From positions 1-6,493 of the forward strand of contig CAMLGF010000114.1 of NCBI GenBank assembly GCA_946479515.1: a stretch of 6,493 bases of DNA, read 5' to 3'. Positions 1-6,493 of this stretch are shown one piece after another. Made by a program: the position numbers and the translations under genes. Source of the stretch: an uncultured Pseudomonadota bacterium (lineage in GTDB: Bacteria; Pseudomonadota; Gammaproteobacteria; Steroidobacterales; Steroidobacteraceae). Position 1 is the first letter of the stretch. Every line of letters starts with the position of its first letter. The notes beneath the pieces are model-generated. The model saw nothing but the letters and a program-made list of their open reading frames with translations. It was not told where the DNA came from and did no database searches.

Positions 1-77
1 TGGTGGAAAGGGAGGGAATCGAACCCTCGACCCCGGCATTATGAGTGCCGTGCTCTAACCGGCTGAGCTACCTTTCC
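1..77 (-). tRNA. tRNA-Met (CAU), elongator type, complete with encoded CCA
   Basis: Read on the minus strand this folds into a full cloverleaf. The acceptor stem is GGAAAGG pairing with CCTTTCC, followed by discriminator A and an encoded CCA. The D-arm is GCTC/GAGC, the anticodon stem CGGCA/TGCCG with loop CTCATAA, the variable loop GGGTC, and the T-arm GAGGG/CCCTC with loop TTCGATT. The anticodon is CAT. It is not the initiator: position 1 pairs with 72 (G-C), and the three G-C pairs that sit next to the anticodon loop in initiators are absent. The anticodon arm and GGGTC variable loop match elongator tRNA-Met as I recall it from E. coli. A CAT anticodon can also mark tRNA-Ile2 (lysidine-modified), which is less likely. 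The 3' end lies at the window edge, so its terminator and any attachment site beyond it are out of view. Confidence 0.93.
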
Positions 78-80
78 ACG

Positions 81-117
81 CCCGGTCTGACCGAATTTCC
101 GCCCGGGCGAACGCCCG
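81..117 (-). other. Structured 5' leader of the tRNA-Met transcript
   Basis: The predicted pre-tRNA leader contains two small inverted repeats. One is CGGGCG/CGCCCG around two bases (104-117), which folds best as a 5-bp GC stem with a four-base loop. The other is CGGTC/GACCG (83-93), which can only form a four-pair stem with a three-base loop. They may shield the leader or help RNase P processing at position 77. GC-rich DNA gives short stems by chance, so this is a weak call. Confidence 0.3.
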
Positions 118-134
118 CAGCGAAAGGGGCCGCG

Positions 135-163
135 ATTCTCACGGCGGCGCCCCGCCCTGTCAA
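135..163 (-). promoter_or_regulatory. Sigma-70 promoter for the tRNA-Met gene
   Basis: On the minus strand a perfect -35 hexamer TTGACA (163 to 158) is followed by a 17-base spacer and a -10 hexamer GAGAAT (140 to 135, four of six consensus positions). The bases after the -10 are CGCGGCCCC, a GC-rich discriminator of the kind found at stringently controlled tRNA and rRNA promoters. The start point would be near 127-128, giving a leader of about 50 bases before the mature tRNA 5' end at 77. Hexamers and spacing are seen directly; activity and stringent control are inferred. Confidence 0.65.
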
Positions 164-362
164 GGCAATTCCCGCGAAAACAAGGGCTTAGCTCAAAAGC
201 GCCGGGCCGTGTCGCGGGGGGGCGCTTAACGCAGATCAACTGTTGTCCGCCGGGACTGCGATACCCCTCTCAAAACCGGCCCACCGGATCAAGTCATAGG
301 CGAATCAAGCCGATACGACAGGTCGGGGCGCTCTCGGTCGGGCGCCAGGACTCGAATCGCCC

Positions 363-3182
363 ATGAAATGGCTGCAGCTCGCGCATTTGCCGTTGAGAAC
401 CAAGCTGATCGTCGCCAGCGCGCTGACGGCGTTGATCGCGCTGCTGATCGCGGCGCTGACGCAGGGCGTGTCGGCCTACCAGTACCAGCGCACGCAGGCC
501 TACGAACACCTCAATGAAGTGGCGCGCGTGATCGCGGGCCGCAGCACCGCGGCCATCCTGAGCCAGGACTTCGGCCAGGCGGAAGCGCTGGTGAGTGCCT
601 TGCGCGTCGAACCCAACGTCGAAGAAGCCATGCTGATCGACTCGCAGAAGCGCGTGCTCATGCACTACGCGGGCAACAAGACGATGCTGATGCGCACCTC
701 GACGGGCGATCTCACGCCGATCCAGAAATGGCAGCAGTCGGCGATCGAGTCCAACGACCACCTGCACCTGTTCGACGGCTTCCGGGCGCTGCACCTGGTC
801 TACCCCATCAACGACGGCGGCCAGCTCATCGGCCACCTGTACGTGCGCGCCGACCTGACGGAGATGTACGAAGCGCTGATGGTGCAGCTGGCCATCCTGC
901 TGGGCAGCTCGGTGCTCGCCTTCGCCTTTGCCTATCTACTGGCCTCGCGAGTGCAGCGGCAGATCGCCGCGCCCTTGTCCGAGCTGGTGGAGACGATGAG
1001 CGCGGCGGAGCGCGGCGACTACTCGCGGCGCGCGAAGGTGACCTCGGACGACGAGATCGGTCACCTGATGCGCGGCTTCAACATGATGCTCGGGCAGATC
1101 GAGAGCCGCGAGCAGGAACTGGCCAAGCAGCAGGGCTACCTGGAAGCGCAGGTGGCCGAGCGCACGCGCAACCTGGCGGACGCGAACAAGACGCTGCGTC
1201 AGGCGATGAACGATTCGGTGGAAGCCTGCCGCACGGCGGAAGCCGCCTCGCGCGCCAAGTCGGAGTTCCTCGCGCGCATGTCGCACGAGATACGCACGCC
1301 CATGAACGGCGTGCTGGGCATGACGGAGTTGCTGCTCGACTCGAAGCTCGACCCGCGCCAGCGGCGTTTCGCCGCGACCATCCAGAGCTCGGCCGACGCG
1401 CTGCTGGCGATCATCAACGACATCCTCGACTTCTCCAAGATCGAGGCCGGCAAGCTGCGCCTGGAATCACAGGACCTCGACATCCGCCAGGTGGTGGAGG
1501 AAGTCATCGACCTGTTTGCGCAGCGTGCGCACCAGAAGGGCATCGAGCTGCTGCTCGACATCGATCCCTATCTGCATCGCTGGGCGCGGGGCGATGAACT
1601 GCGCATCCGCCAGATCCTCATGAACCTGGTGTCGAACGCGCTCAAATTCACGGCCAGCGGCCACGTGCTGGTGCGCGCGCGCGGCGTGAATCCTTCCGAC
1701 ACGCACGTGTCGCTGGTCATCGACGTGATCGACACGGGCACGGGCATCCTGCCGGAGAACCAGGCGGCGATCTTCGACGCCTTCGTACAGGAAGACGGTT
1801 CGACGACGCGCCGCTTCGGCGGCACGGGCCTGGGACTCGCCATCTCGCGCCAGCTTGCCACGCTCATGGGCGGCGACATCACGGTAGTCAGCCAGCCGGG
1901 CCAGGGCTCGACATTCTCGCTGAACATCTCGCTGCCGGCGGCGCCGGCCATCACCTCGGATTCCTCGCAGGGCCTGATGCTCGCGCCGGGGACGCGCGTG
2001 CTGGTGGTCGACGACAGCGCCATCAACGTGGAGATCCTGGCGTCGCAGCTCGAGGCCTGGGGCTTCGTGGTGAGCACGGCGGCCAGCGCACGCGAGGCTC
2101 AAGGCCATCTCGAGCGCATGCAGGCGGACGGCGAGCCTCCGAAGATCATCGTGCTCGACTGGCACATGCCTGAGCAGAACGGCGTCGACTGGTTGTCGGG
2201 CGTGCGCCGCAATCCGGCCTGGAAGAGCATCCCGGCGATCATGGTGAGCTCGGTGGCCGACGATCTCGAAGCGGGGCTCGCGGCGCAACTCACGCCCATG
2301 CGGCGCCTGGCGAAGCCGGTCCGCCAGAGCATGCTGCGACGTGCCCTGCACGAGGCGCTGCAATCCACTCCCTTCCACGAAGTGAGCTCGGCACCGGCAA
2401 TGCTGGCTCCGGAGAACGAACCCGTGCTCGATCATCTTTCGGTGCTGCTGGTCGAAGACAACATGGTCAACCGCACGCTGGCGCTGGAGATGCTGCAGCG
2501 GCTGGGCTGCGACGCGATGCATGCCGGTAACGGCGTCGAGGCGCTGGACGCGCTCGAGAAGCAGGATTTCGACGTGGTGCTCATGGACTGCCAGATGCCG
2601 GTCATGGACGGCTTCATCGCCACGCGCAAGCTGCGCGAGCGCGAGGCGGCGAAGAAGAAAGATCCGACGCGCGTGGTGGCGCTCACCGCGAACGCGCTGG
2701 CGGGCGACCGCGAAGCCTGCCTGGCGGCCGGCATGAACGACTACCTGGCCAAACCGTTCACTCTGGCACAGCTGCGCAACATCCTGCTGCCCTCGAAGGT
2801 CTCGCGCTCCGCGGCCAACAAGGTGACGCTGGACAACTCGGCCATCGAGGCCGTGCGCCAGCTCGACCCGGACGGCAGCGACCGGCTGCTGTCGCGCCTG
2901 ATCGCGCTGTATCGCGACGACAGCTCGCAGCTGCTGGCCGACATCGACAATGGACTCAAGGCCGGTGACGCCGACGCCATCGCGCGCGCGGCGCACACGC
3001 TCAAGAGCTCCTCGGCCAACCTCGGTGCCACGAACGTCGCGGCGCTCGCGCGGCAGATTGAGCACTCGGCGCGCAGCGGCGAGATCGCCAATCTGTCGGG
3101 ATCGATCACCAACCTGAAGGCGCAGCGCACGGTGGCGCTGTCCGAGCTCGAGGCGCTGGACGGCGCCGCGAAGGTCGCCTGA
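363..3182 (+). CDS. Hybrid sensor histidine kinase: CHASE8-like, HAMP, HisKA, HATPase, REC, REC, HPt (BarA/GacS-like)
   Basis: This is an inner-membrane sensor kinase of 939 residues that should autophosphorylate and pass phosphate along an internal relay to a partner regulator. TM1 spans about residues 14-34. A periplasmic segment, 35-170, resembles CHASE8-type sensors. TM2 is about 172-194 and HAMP 195-247, with P204 and the DEIG at 230-233. A coiled-coil linker follows. HisKA contains H308 in SHEIRTP. The ATPase domain has N-box N421/N425, DTGTG at 457-461, FDAF at 471-474 and GGTGLGL at 486-492. REC1 (544-662) keeps D550/D551, D599, S629 and K651. REC2 (692-808) keeps E698/D699, D742, T775 and K797. 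HPt (820-939) carries H878 in [13 protein letters not shown]. The start is supported by the short basic N-terminus directly before TM1. The ribosome site is weak, AGGA at 347-350, 12 bases from ATG. No convincing promoter was found in 164-362. The architecture resembles BarA and GacS but adds a second REC. The signal is unknown. The stop overlaps the next gene. Confidence 0.95.
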   Translation: MKWLQLAHLPLRTKLIVASALTALIALLIAALTQGVSAYQYQRTQAYEHLNEVARVIAGRSTAAILSQDFGQAEALVSALRVEPNVEEAMLIDSQKRVLMHYAGNKTMLMRTSTGDLTPIQKWQQSAIESNDHLHLFDGFRALHLVYPINDGGQLIGHLYVRADLTEMYEALMVQLAILLGSSVLAFAFAYLLASRVQRQIAAPLSELVETMSAAERGDYSRRAKVTSDDEIGHLMRGFNMMLGQIESREQELAKQQGYLEAQVAERTRNLADANKTLRQAMNDSVEACRTAEAASRAKSEFLARMSHEIRTPMNGVLGMTELLLDSKLDPRQRRFAATIQSSADALLAIINDILDFSKIEAGKLRLESQDLDIRQVVEEVIDLFAQRAHQKGIELLLDIDPYLHRWARGDELRIRQILMNLVSNALKFTASGHVLVRARGVNPSDTHVSLVIDVIDTGTGILPENQAAIFDAFVQEDGSTTRRFGGTGLGLAISRQLATLMGGDITVVSQPGQGSTFSLNISLPAAPAITSDSSQGLMLAPGTRVLVVDDSAINVEILASQLEAWGFVVSTAASAREAQGHLERMQADGEPPKIIVLDWHMPEQNGVDWLSGVRRNPAWKSIPAIMVSSVADDLEAGLAAQLTPMRRLAKPVRQSMLRRALHEALQSTPFHEVSSAPAMLAPENEPVLDHLSVLLVEDNMVNRTLALEMLQRLGCDAMHAGNGVEALDALEKQDFDVVLMDCQMPVMDGFIATRKLREREAAKKKDPTRVVALTANALAGDREACLAAGMNDYLAKPFTLAQLRNILLPSKVSRSAANKVTLDNSAIEAVRQLDPDGSDRLLSRLIALYRDDSSQLLADIDNGLKAGDADAIARAAHTLKSSSANLGATNVAALARQIEHSARSGEIANLSGSITNLKAQRTVALSELEALDGAAKVA
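3170..3174 (+). promoter_or_regulatory. Ribosome binding site of the REC-EAL gene, inside the kinase gene
   Basis: GAAGG lies seven bases before the ATG at 3182, within the last codons of the kinase gene. With the TGATG stop-start overlap it supports this ATG as the true start and suggests translational coupling, so the kinase and its regulator would be made in linked amounts. Confidence 0.6.
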
Positions 3183-5356
3183 TGCCCCACAGCGGCGGTC
3201 AACCCATCCACGTGCTCATCGTCGACGATGACGCGGGCTCGCGCCTGCTCATGCGTCGCGCGCTCGAGCGCTCGGGCTTCGTGATCTCCGAAGCCGCCGA
3301 CGGCAATGCCGCGGTCGCGGCGGTGGAGGCCGGATTCTGCAACGCCGTGCTCATGGACGTGGAGATGCCGGCCATGGACGGCTACGAGGCCTGCAAGGCC
3401 ATCCGCTCGCGCCCCGGCGGCGCGCATCTGCCCATCATGATGGTGACCGGCCGCGACGACGTGGCCTCGATCAACCAGTCCTACCAGGCCGGTGCGACGG
3501 ACTTCCTCGCCAAGCCCATCAACTGGAATCTGCTGGGTCACCGTGTGCAGTACCTGGTGCGCGGCGGCCGCCTGGTGCAGGAACTCGAGGAGAGCGAGGG
3601 CCGGCAGCGCGCCATGCTCGACGCCCTGCCCGACCTGCTGCTCGTGGTCGACTCGCACGACCGCATCGTCGACCGGCTGGGGGCCACCGACAATCACCCT
3701 TTCCTGCAGGGCGGCATCAAGCACGAGCAGAAGATCTCCGAGCTCATGAGCGGCGATGCGGCGCGCGCCGTCACGCACGCGCTCGACGATTGCCGCGTGC
3801 GCAACGTGCGCACCGAGGTGGAATTCGAGGCCTTCCGCGAAGGCGTCGAGCGCCGCTTCGAGACGCGCATCGTGCCGTACGACAAGGGCCGCCTGCTGCT
3901 GGTGCTGCGCGACGTCACCGAGCGCCACCGTGCCAACAACCGCATCCGCGAGCTGGCGTTCTTCGACCCGCTCACCCAACTACCCAACCGGCAGTACCTG
4001 TTGCAACTGCTGGAAGAGGCGCGCCGCGAAGCCTCGGCCACGGGCGAGCGGTTCGCCGTGGTGCGCATCAATCTCGACAATTTCAAGCGCATCAACGACA
4101 GCATCGGCAATGGCGCGGGCGACGCGCTGCTGCAGGCGGTGGCGCTGCGCCTCGGCACCTTCCTCAAGCTGGAACGCGATGGTGCGGTCACCATGCCGCT
4201 GGCGCGCCTGACCAACGACGAATTCGCGGTGGCCATCCGCCACCTGCAGAGCGATGCGGACGTGCAGACGGTGGTGAGCAACGTCGTGGCCGCGTTCGCG
4301 TCGCCGTACATGATCCGGCATCGCGACTTCTTCGTCAGCTGCACGCTGGGCATCGCCATCTTTCCCGATCACGGCGGATTCGCCGACGAGCTCTTGCGCA
4401 CCGCGGGCCTGGCGCTGCAGGAAGCACGCGCCGGCGGCAGCAACCGCGGTGTGGTGTACAGCGAGCACATGCGCGCGCGCTCCGTGGCGCGCCTGGAGCT
4501 GGAAACCGAGCTGCGCCGCGCGCTCGAGCAGAACGAACTGTTTCTCGCCTACCAGCCGCAGATCGAAGTGGCCTCCGGCCGCATCGCCAGCGTCGAGGCG
4601 CTGGTGCGCTGGCGCCATCCCACGCGCGGCATCGTGCCGCCGGATGAATTCATCCCGGTGGCCGAGGAATCCGGCCTCATCGTGCAGCTGTCGGACCTGG
4701 TCATGCGCCAGGCGCTCAAGCAGATCGCCGCGTGGTGGAAAGCGGGCTGCCGCGACCTGCGTGTGGCGGTGAACGTCTCGGGTGCGCAATTCGAGGCGCC
4801 GGGCTTTCCGGACTGGGTGTTCGCGCATCTCGACGAAGCCGGCCTGCCGGGCGCGTGCCTGGAGCTGGAGATCACCGAGAGCCTGTTGATGGTGGACGAA
4901 GCCGCCGCGGCGCTGGCGGTGCGCGCGGTGCGCGAGCTCGGCGTTCACGTGGCCATCGACGACTTCGGCACGGGCTATTCCTCGCTGGCCTATCTCAAGC
5001 ACTTCCCCATCGAGGCGCTGAAGATCGACCGCTCCTTCGTGGCGGACCTCGGGCGCGATTCCAACGACGCCGCGATCTGCGCGGCCATCATCGCCATGGG
5101 CCGGCAGCTCGGCCTCAAGATCGTCGCCGAAGGCGTCGAGAGCGCCGAGCAGTTGCAGTTCCTGGCCACGCACGGTTGCACGCTGGCGCAGGGCTTCTAC
5201 ATCGCGCGCCCGGTGGAAGCGGCGGAGATGGGCAAGCTGCTGAAGATCGGCGAGGCGAATGGCACGCCGCTCATCGACGTGGGCACTCGCCGGGGCGTGG
5301 ACGTGCCGCTGGCGGACTACGAGGCGGATCTGCTGCTCAAGGTGGCGAAGAAGTAG
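3182..5356 (+). CDS. Response regulator c-di-GMP phosphodiesterase: REC, PAS-like, degenerate GGDEF, EAL
   Basis: This is a cytoplasmic regulator of 724 residues, predicted to hydrolyse c-di-GMP to pGpG under phosphorylation control. The receiver (10-127) has D15/D16, phosphoacceptor D59, T89 and K111. Residues 139-247 look like a divergent PAS fold ending in a DVTER linker. The GGDEF domain (255-425) starts with FFDPLTQLPNR and keeps the metal-ligand region NLDNFKRIND (D299), but its signature is TNDEF (344-348) and the RxxD inhibitory site is absent, so cyclase activity is unlikely. The EAL domain (about 433-683) keeps E472 of EAL, N531, E563 of EITES, D593/D594 in DDFGTGYSS, K614, E650 and Q670. 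These match the metal, substrate and catalytic positions of active EAL enzymes such as RocR. A tail of about 37 residues follows. The gene overlaps the kinase stop by one base, which marks the kinase HPt as its likely phosphodonor. The GGDEF domain may instead bind GTP and modulate EAL, as in Caulobacter CC3396 (PdeA). No terminator is visible after the stop. Confidence 0.94.
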   Translation: MPHSGGQPIHVLIVDDDAGSRLLMRRALERSGFVISEAADGNAAVAAVEAGFCNAVLMDVEMPAMDGYEACKAIRSRPGGAHLPIMMVTGRDDVASINQSYQAGATDFLAKPINWNLLGHRVQYLVRGGRLVQELEESEGRQRAMLDALPDLLLVVDSHDRIVDRLGATDNHPFLQGGIKHEQKISELMSGDAARAVTHALDDCRVRNVRTEVEFEAFREGVERRFETRIVPYDKGRLLLVLRDVTERHRANNRIRELAFFDPLTQLPNRQYLLQLLEEARREASATGERFAVVRINLDNFKRINDSIGNGAGDALLQAVALRLGTFLKLERDGAVTMPLARLTNDEFAVAIRHLQSDADVQTVVSNVVAAFASPYMIRHRDFFVSCTLGIAIFPDHGGFADELLRTAGLALQEARAGGSNRGVVYSEHMRARSVARLELETELRRALEQNELFLAYQPQIEVASGRIASVEALVRWRHPTRGIVPPDEFIPVAEESGLIVQLSDLVMRQALKQIAAWWKAGCRDLRVAVNVSGAQFEAPGFPDWVFAHLDEAGLPGACLELEITESLLMVDEAAAALAVRAVRELGVHVAIDDFGTGYSSLAYLKHFPIEALKIDRSFVADLGRDSNDAAICAAIIAMGRQLGLKIVAEGVESAEQLQFLATHGCTLAQGFYIARPVEAAEMGKLLKIGEANGTPLIDVGTRRGVDVPLADYEADLLLKVAKK

Positions 5357-5411
5357 CCGGCGGCGCGGCGGGTCGGTCGTGGCGTGGCCGTGAACAAGGC
5401 GTCCATGCGCG

Positions 5412-5447
5412 TGAACCGGAAGCGTTCCTGGCGCTAACATCCCCGCC
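5412..5447 (+). promoter_or_regulatory. Possible promoter giving a leaderless ZIP transporter mRNA
   Basis: The hexamer TAACAT (5435-5440, four of six matches to TATAAT) ends seven bases before the ATG at 5448, so transcription would begin at or next to the A of the start codon. The -35 region (TGAACC at 5412-5417, 17-base spacer) is poor. There is no Shine-Dalgarno sequence at usable distance; the nearest, GGAAG at 5418-5422, is 25 bases away. A short inverted repeat GGAA-GCG-TTCC (5418-5428) lies in the spacer and could be an operator, but it may be chance. Confidence 0.35.
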
Positions 5448-6233
5448 ATGCAATCGCCGTTCGAGATCTTTCAGCTCGGCGCCCTCGGCAGCCTGCTCGC
5501 GGGGCTTTGCACGGGCATCGGTGCGCTCGGCATCTACCTCGTGCGGCGACTGAGTCCGCGCATCGAGGACGGCCTGCTGAGCGCCGCCGCCGGGGTGATG
5601 CTCGCCGCGACGTTCTTCTCGTTGCTGCTGCCTGCGCTCGAGCGTGCCGACGTCCTGACTACCAGCAAGGTGGCCGCCGTGAGCATGGTCGGCGCGGGGC
5701 TGCTGTGCGGCGCGGTCGGCCTGTTCTTCGTGCATCGGCTGGTGCCGCACGAGCACTTCCTGATGGGCAAGGAAGGCCCGGACAGCCAGCGGCTGTCGCG
5801 CATCTGGTTGTTCATCATCGCCATCACGCTGCACAACTTTCCCGAGGGCATGGCGGTGGGCGTGGGGTTCGCGGGTGGCGATGAGGGCAACGGCACTCCG
5901 CTCGCGGTGGGCATCGGGCTGCAGAACATCCCGGAGGGATTCGCGGTGGCGATCTCGCTGCTGTCCATCGGCTATTCGCGCGCGACGTCTTTCTGGGTGG
6001 CCCTGCTCACCGGGCTGGTGGAACCGGTCGGCGGCATGTTGGGCGCCGCGGCGGTCACGCTGGCCGAGCCGCTGATGCCGGCGATTCTCGGGCTCGCCGC
6101 CGGGGCCATGTTGTTCGTGATCAGTGACGAGATCATTCCCGAGACCCATCGCCGCGGGTACGAGAACGTGGCGACGTTCTCGTTGCTGGTGGGGTTCGTG
6201 GCGATGATGTACCTGGACACCCTGTTCGGATAG
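5448..6233 (+). CDS. ZIP-family divalent metal transporter, GufA subfamily
   Basis: This is an inner-membrane protein of 261 residues, predicted to carry zinc or related divalent metals into the cytoplasm. About eight membrane segments can be placed near residues 12-32, 42-63, 76-97, 118-140, 151-173, 182-205, 209-228 and 242-260. The ZIP signatures are HNFPEGMAVG (H129, N130, E133) in TM4 and QNIPEGFAVA (Q159, N160, E163) in TM5. E192 in VEPVGG of TM6 aligns by spacing with E240 of Bordetella BbZIP, and SDEIIPETHR follows in TM7. Q rather than H at the start of the TM5 motif places it with GufA and BbZIP rather than ZupT. The TM3-TM4 loop holds only a few histidines (H96, H101, H103), not a His-rich metal loop. 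The gene begins 92 bases after the phosphodiesterase stop with no clear Shine-Dalgarno site, and seems to be transcribed separately. Which metal it carries cannot be told from the sequence, and no Zur-like box was recognised. Confidence 0.92.
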   Translation: MQSPFEIFQLGALGSLLAGLCTGIGALGIYLVRRLSPRIEDGLLSAAAGVMLAATFFSLLLPALERADVLTTSKVAAVSMVGAGLLCGAVGLFFVHRLVPHEHFLMGKEGPDSQRLSRIWLFIIAITLHNFPEGMAVGVGFAGGDEGNGTPLAVGIGLQNIPEGFAVAISLLSIGYSRATSFWVALLTGLVEPVGGMLGAAAVTLAEPLMPAILGLAAGAMLFVISDEIIPETHRRGYENVATFSLLVGFVAMMYLDTLFG

Positions 6234-6256
6234 GTGTGCGCCGCCGCGCCGGTTCA

Positions 6257-6294
6257 GGTGCGTCCCCGTTTTCTAGAAAACGAGGAATGTCCCC
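6257..6294. repeat. Palindromic intergenic element with flanking GTCCCC direct repeats
   Basis: A perfect 16-bp palindrome (6267-6282, centred on CTAG) sits between two direct copies of GTCCCC (6262-6267 and 6289-6294). After one mismatch on each side, pairing continues for three more base pairs (TCC with GGA). The block is AT-rich within GC-rich DNA and fills the gap between two convergent genes. From memory, strings such as GGTGCGTCCCC and GGAATGTCCCC recur as dispersed intergenic repeats in GC-rich proteobacteria, some near REP-associated transposases. Only one copy is seen here, so membership of a family is inferred. There is no T-tract on either strand, so it is not a classical terminator. 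Confidence 0.45.
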
Positions 6295-6295
6295 A

Positions 6296-6493
6296 TTAGA
6301 CGTTGAAGCGGAAGTGCATGACGTCGCCTTCCTTGACGATGTACTCCTTGCCTTCGAGGCGCAGCTTGCCGGCATCCTTGGCGCCGGCTTCGCCCTGGTA
6401 CTTGATGAAATCGTCGTAGGCGACCACTTCGGCACGGATGAAACCGCGCTCGAAATCGGTGTGGATCACGCCGGCGGCCTGCGGCGCGGTGGC
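6296..6493 (-). CDS. ychF: Ribosome-binding ATPase YchF, C-terminal part (5' end outside the window)
   Basis: The minus strand is open from the window edge to a TAA stop at 6298-6296, giving the last 65 residues of the protein. The sequence contains [15 protein letters not shown] and ends [12 protein letters not shown], which is the TGS-domain end of YchF/OLA1. E. coli YchF, as I recall it, has GVIHTDFQKGFIRA in the same place and ends DGDVMNFLFNV. YchF is an Obg-related P-loop protein of about 363 residues that prefers ATP, binds ribosomes and is linked to translation and stress responses; its nucleotide-binding domain lies beyond the right edge. The fragment is in frame to its stop with no sign of damage. 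It is convergent with the ZIP gene, with 62 bases between the stops, and the intergenic palindromic element ends one base from its stop codon. Confidence 0.95.
   Translation of the reverse strand, partial: ATAPQAAGVIHTDFERGFIRAEVVAYDDFIKYQGEAGAKDAGKLRLEGKEYIVKEGDVMHFRFNV

Noticed and set aside
1..77. Initiator tRNA-fMet or tRNA-Ile2 as the identity of the CAT-anticodon tRNA
   Set aside because: A paired 1-72 position and lack of three G-C pairs by the anticodon loop argue against the initiator. The variable loop and anticodon arm resemble elongator Met more than Ile2.
164..362. A promoter for the kinase operon
   Set aside because: Candidates such as the extended -10-like TGCGATACC at 257-265, and TCGAAT at 352-357 just before the ATG, have no matching -35 and too few consensus bases to call. 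No hairpin or repeat of note was found in this stretch either.
728..1597. A 289-codon plus-strand frame inside the kinase gene
   Set aside because: It is Arg/Ala/Gly-rich, out of frame with HAMP and HisKA, and has no domain of its own.
5357..5447. A terminator between the phosphodiesterase and ZIP genes
   Set aside because: The stretch is GC-rich but shows no strong hairpin with a T-run, so read-through cannot be excluded.
1467..5449. Long antisense open frames (532, 412 and 489 codons) opposite the kinase and phosphodiesterase genes
   Set aside because: Their translations are rich in Arg, His, Ala and Gln with no recognisable domain, as expected opposite GC-rich genes with strong third-position bias. 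The sense frames hold complete domains.
6264..6286. The palindrome as a rho-independent terminator for the ZIP gene or ychF
   Set aside because: The stem is mostly A-T and no T-tract follows on either strand.
6133..6435. A 100-codon minus-strand frame at the right end
   Set aside because: It is out of frame with ychF, whose conserved C-terminus is read clearly in another frame of the same strand.

Overview
The window is a GC-rich stretch of a proteobacterial chromosome, probably a gammaproteobacterium related to the Xanthomonadales, Nevskiales or Steroidobacterales. The C-terminus of YchF at the right edge resembles gammaproteobacterial YchF as I recall it, and third codon positions are strongly G/C. 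The genus cannot be named from sequence alone.

Layout, left to right. A complete elongator tRNA-Met(CAU) lies on the minus strand at 1-77, with a near-consensus promoter at 135-163. Divergent from it is a two-gene plus-strand operon. The first gene (363-3182) encodes a membrane hybrid histidine kinase with a periplasmic CHASE8-like sensor, HAMP, HisKA, HATPase, two receiver domains and a C-terminal HPt. The second gene (3182-5356) overlaps it by one base (TGATG) and encodes a response regulator built REC, PAS-like, degenerate GGDEF, EAL. A ZIP-family metal transporter of the GufA type follows on the plus strand (5448-6233), apparently with its own promoter and a possibly leaderless message. 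The 3' end of ychF enters from the right on the minus strand (6296-6493, 5' end outside the window). Between the two convergent genes is a short element with a perfect 16-bp palindrome.

How the genes work together. The kinase carries every relay residue needed: H308, then D599 and/or D742, then H878. The adjacent regulator has an intact receiver (D59) and an intact EAL catalytic set, while its GGDEF signature reads TNDEF. The simplest reading is a self-contained phosphorelay that converts a periplasmic signal into a change in c-di-GMP hydrolysis. The ZIP transporter, tRNA and ychF look like independent neighbours.

I found no CRISPR array, insertion sequence, phage gene or defence system. The genes belong to known families. 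The points of most interest are the tight kinase-phosphodiesterase pairing, the degenerate cyclase motif, the possible leaderless start and the intergenic palindrome.
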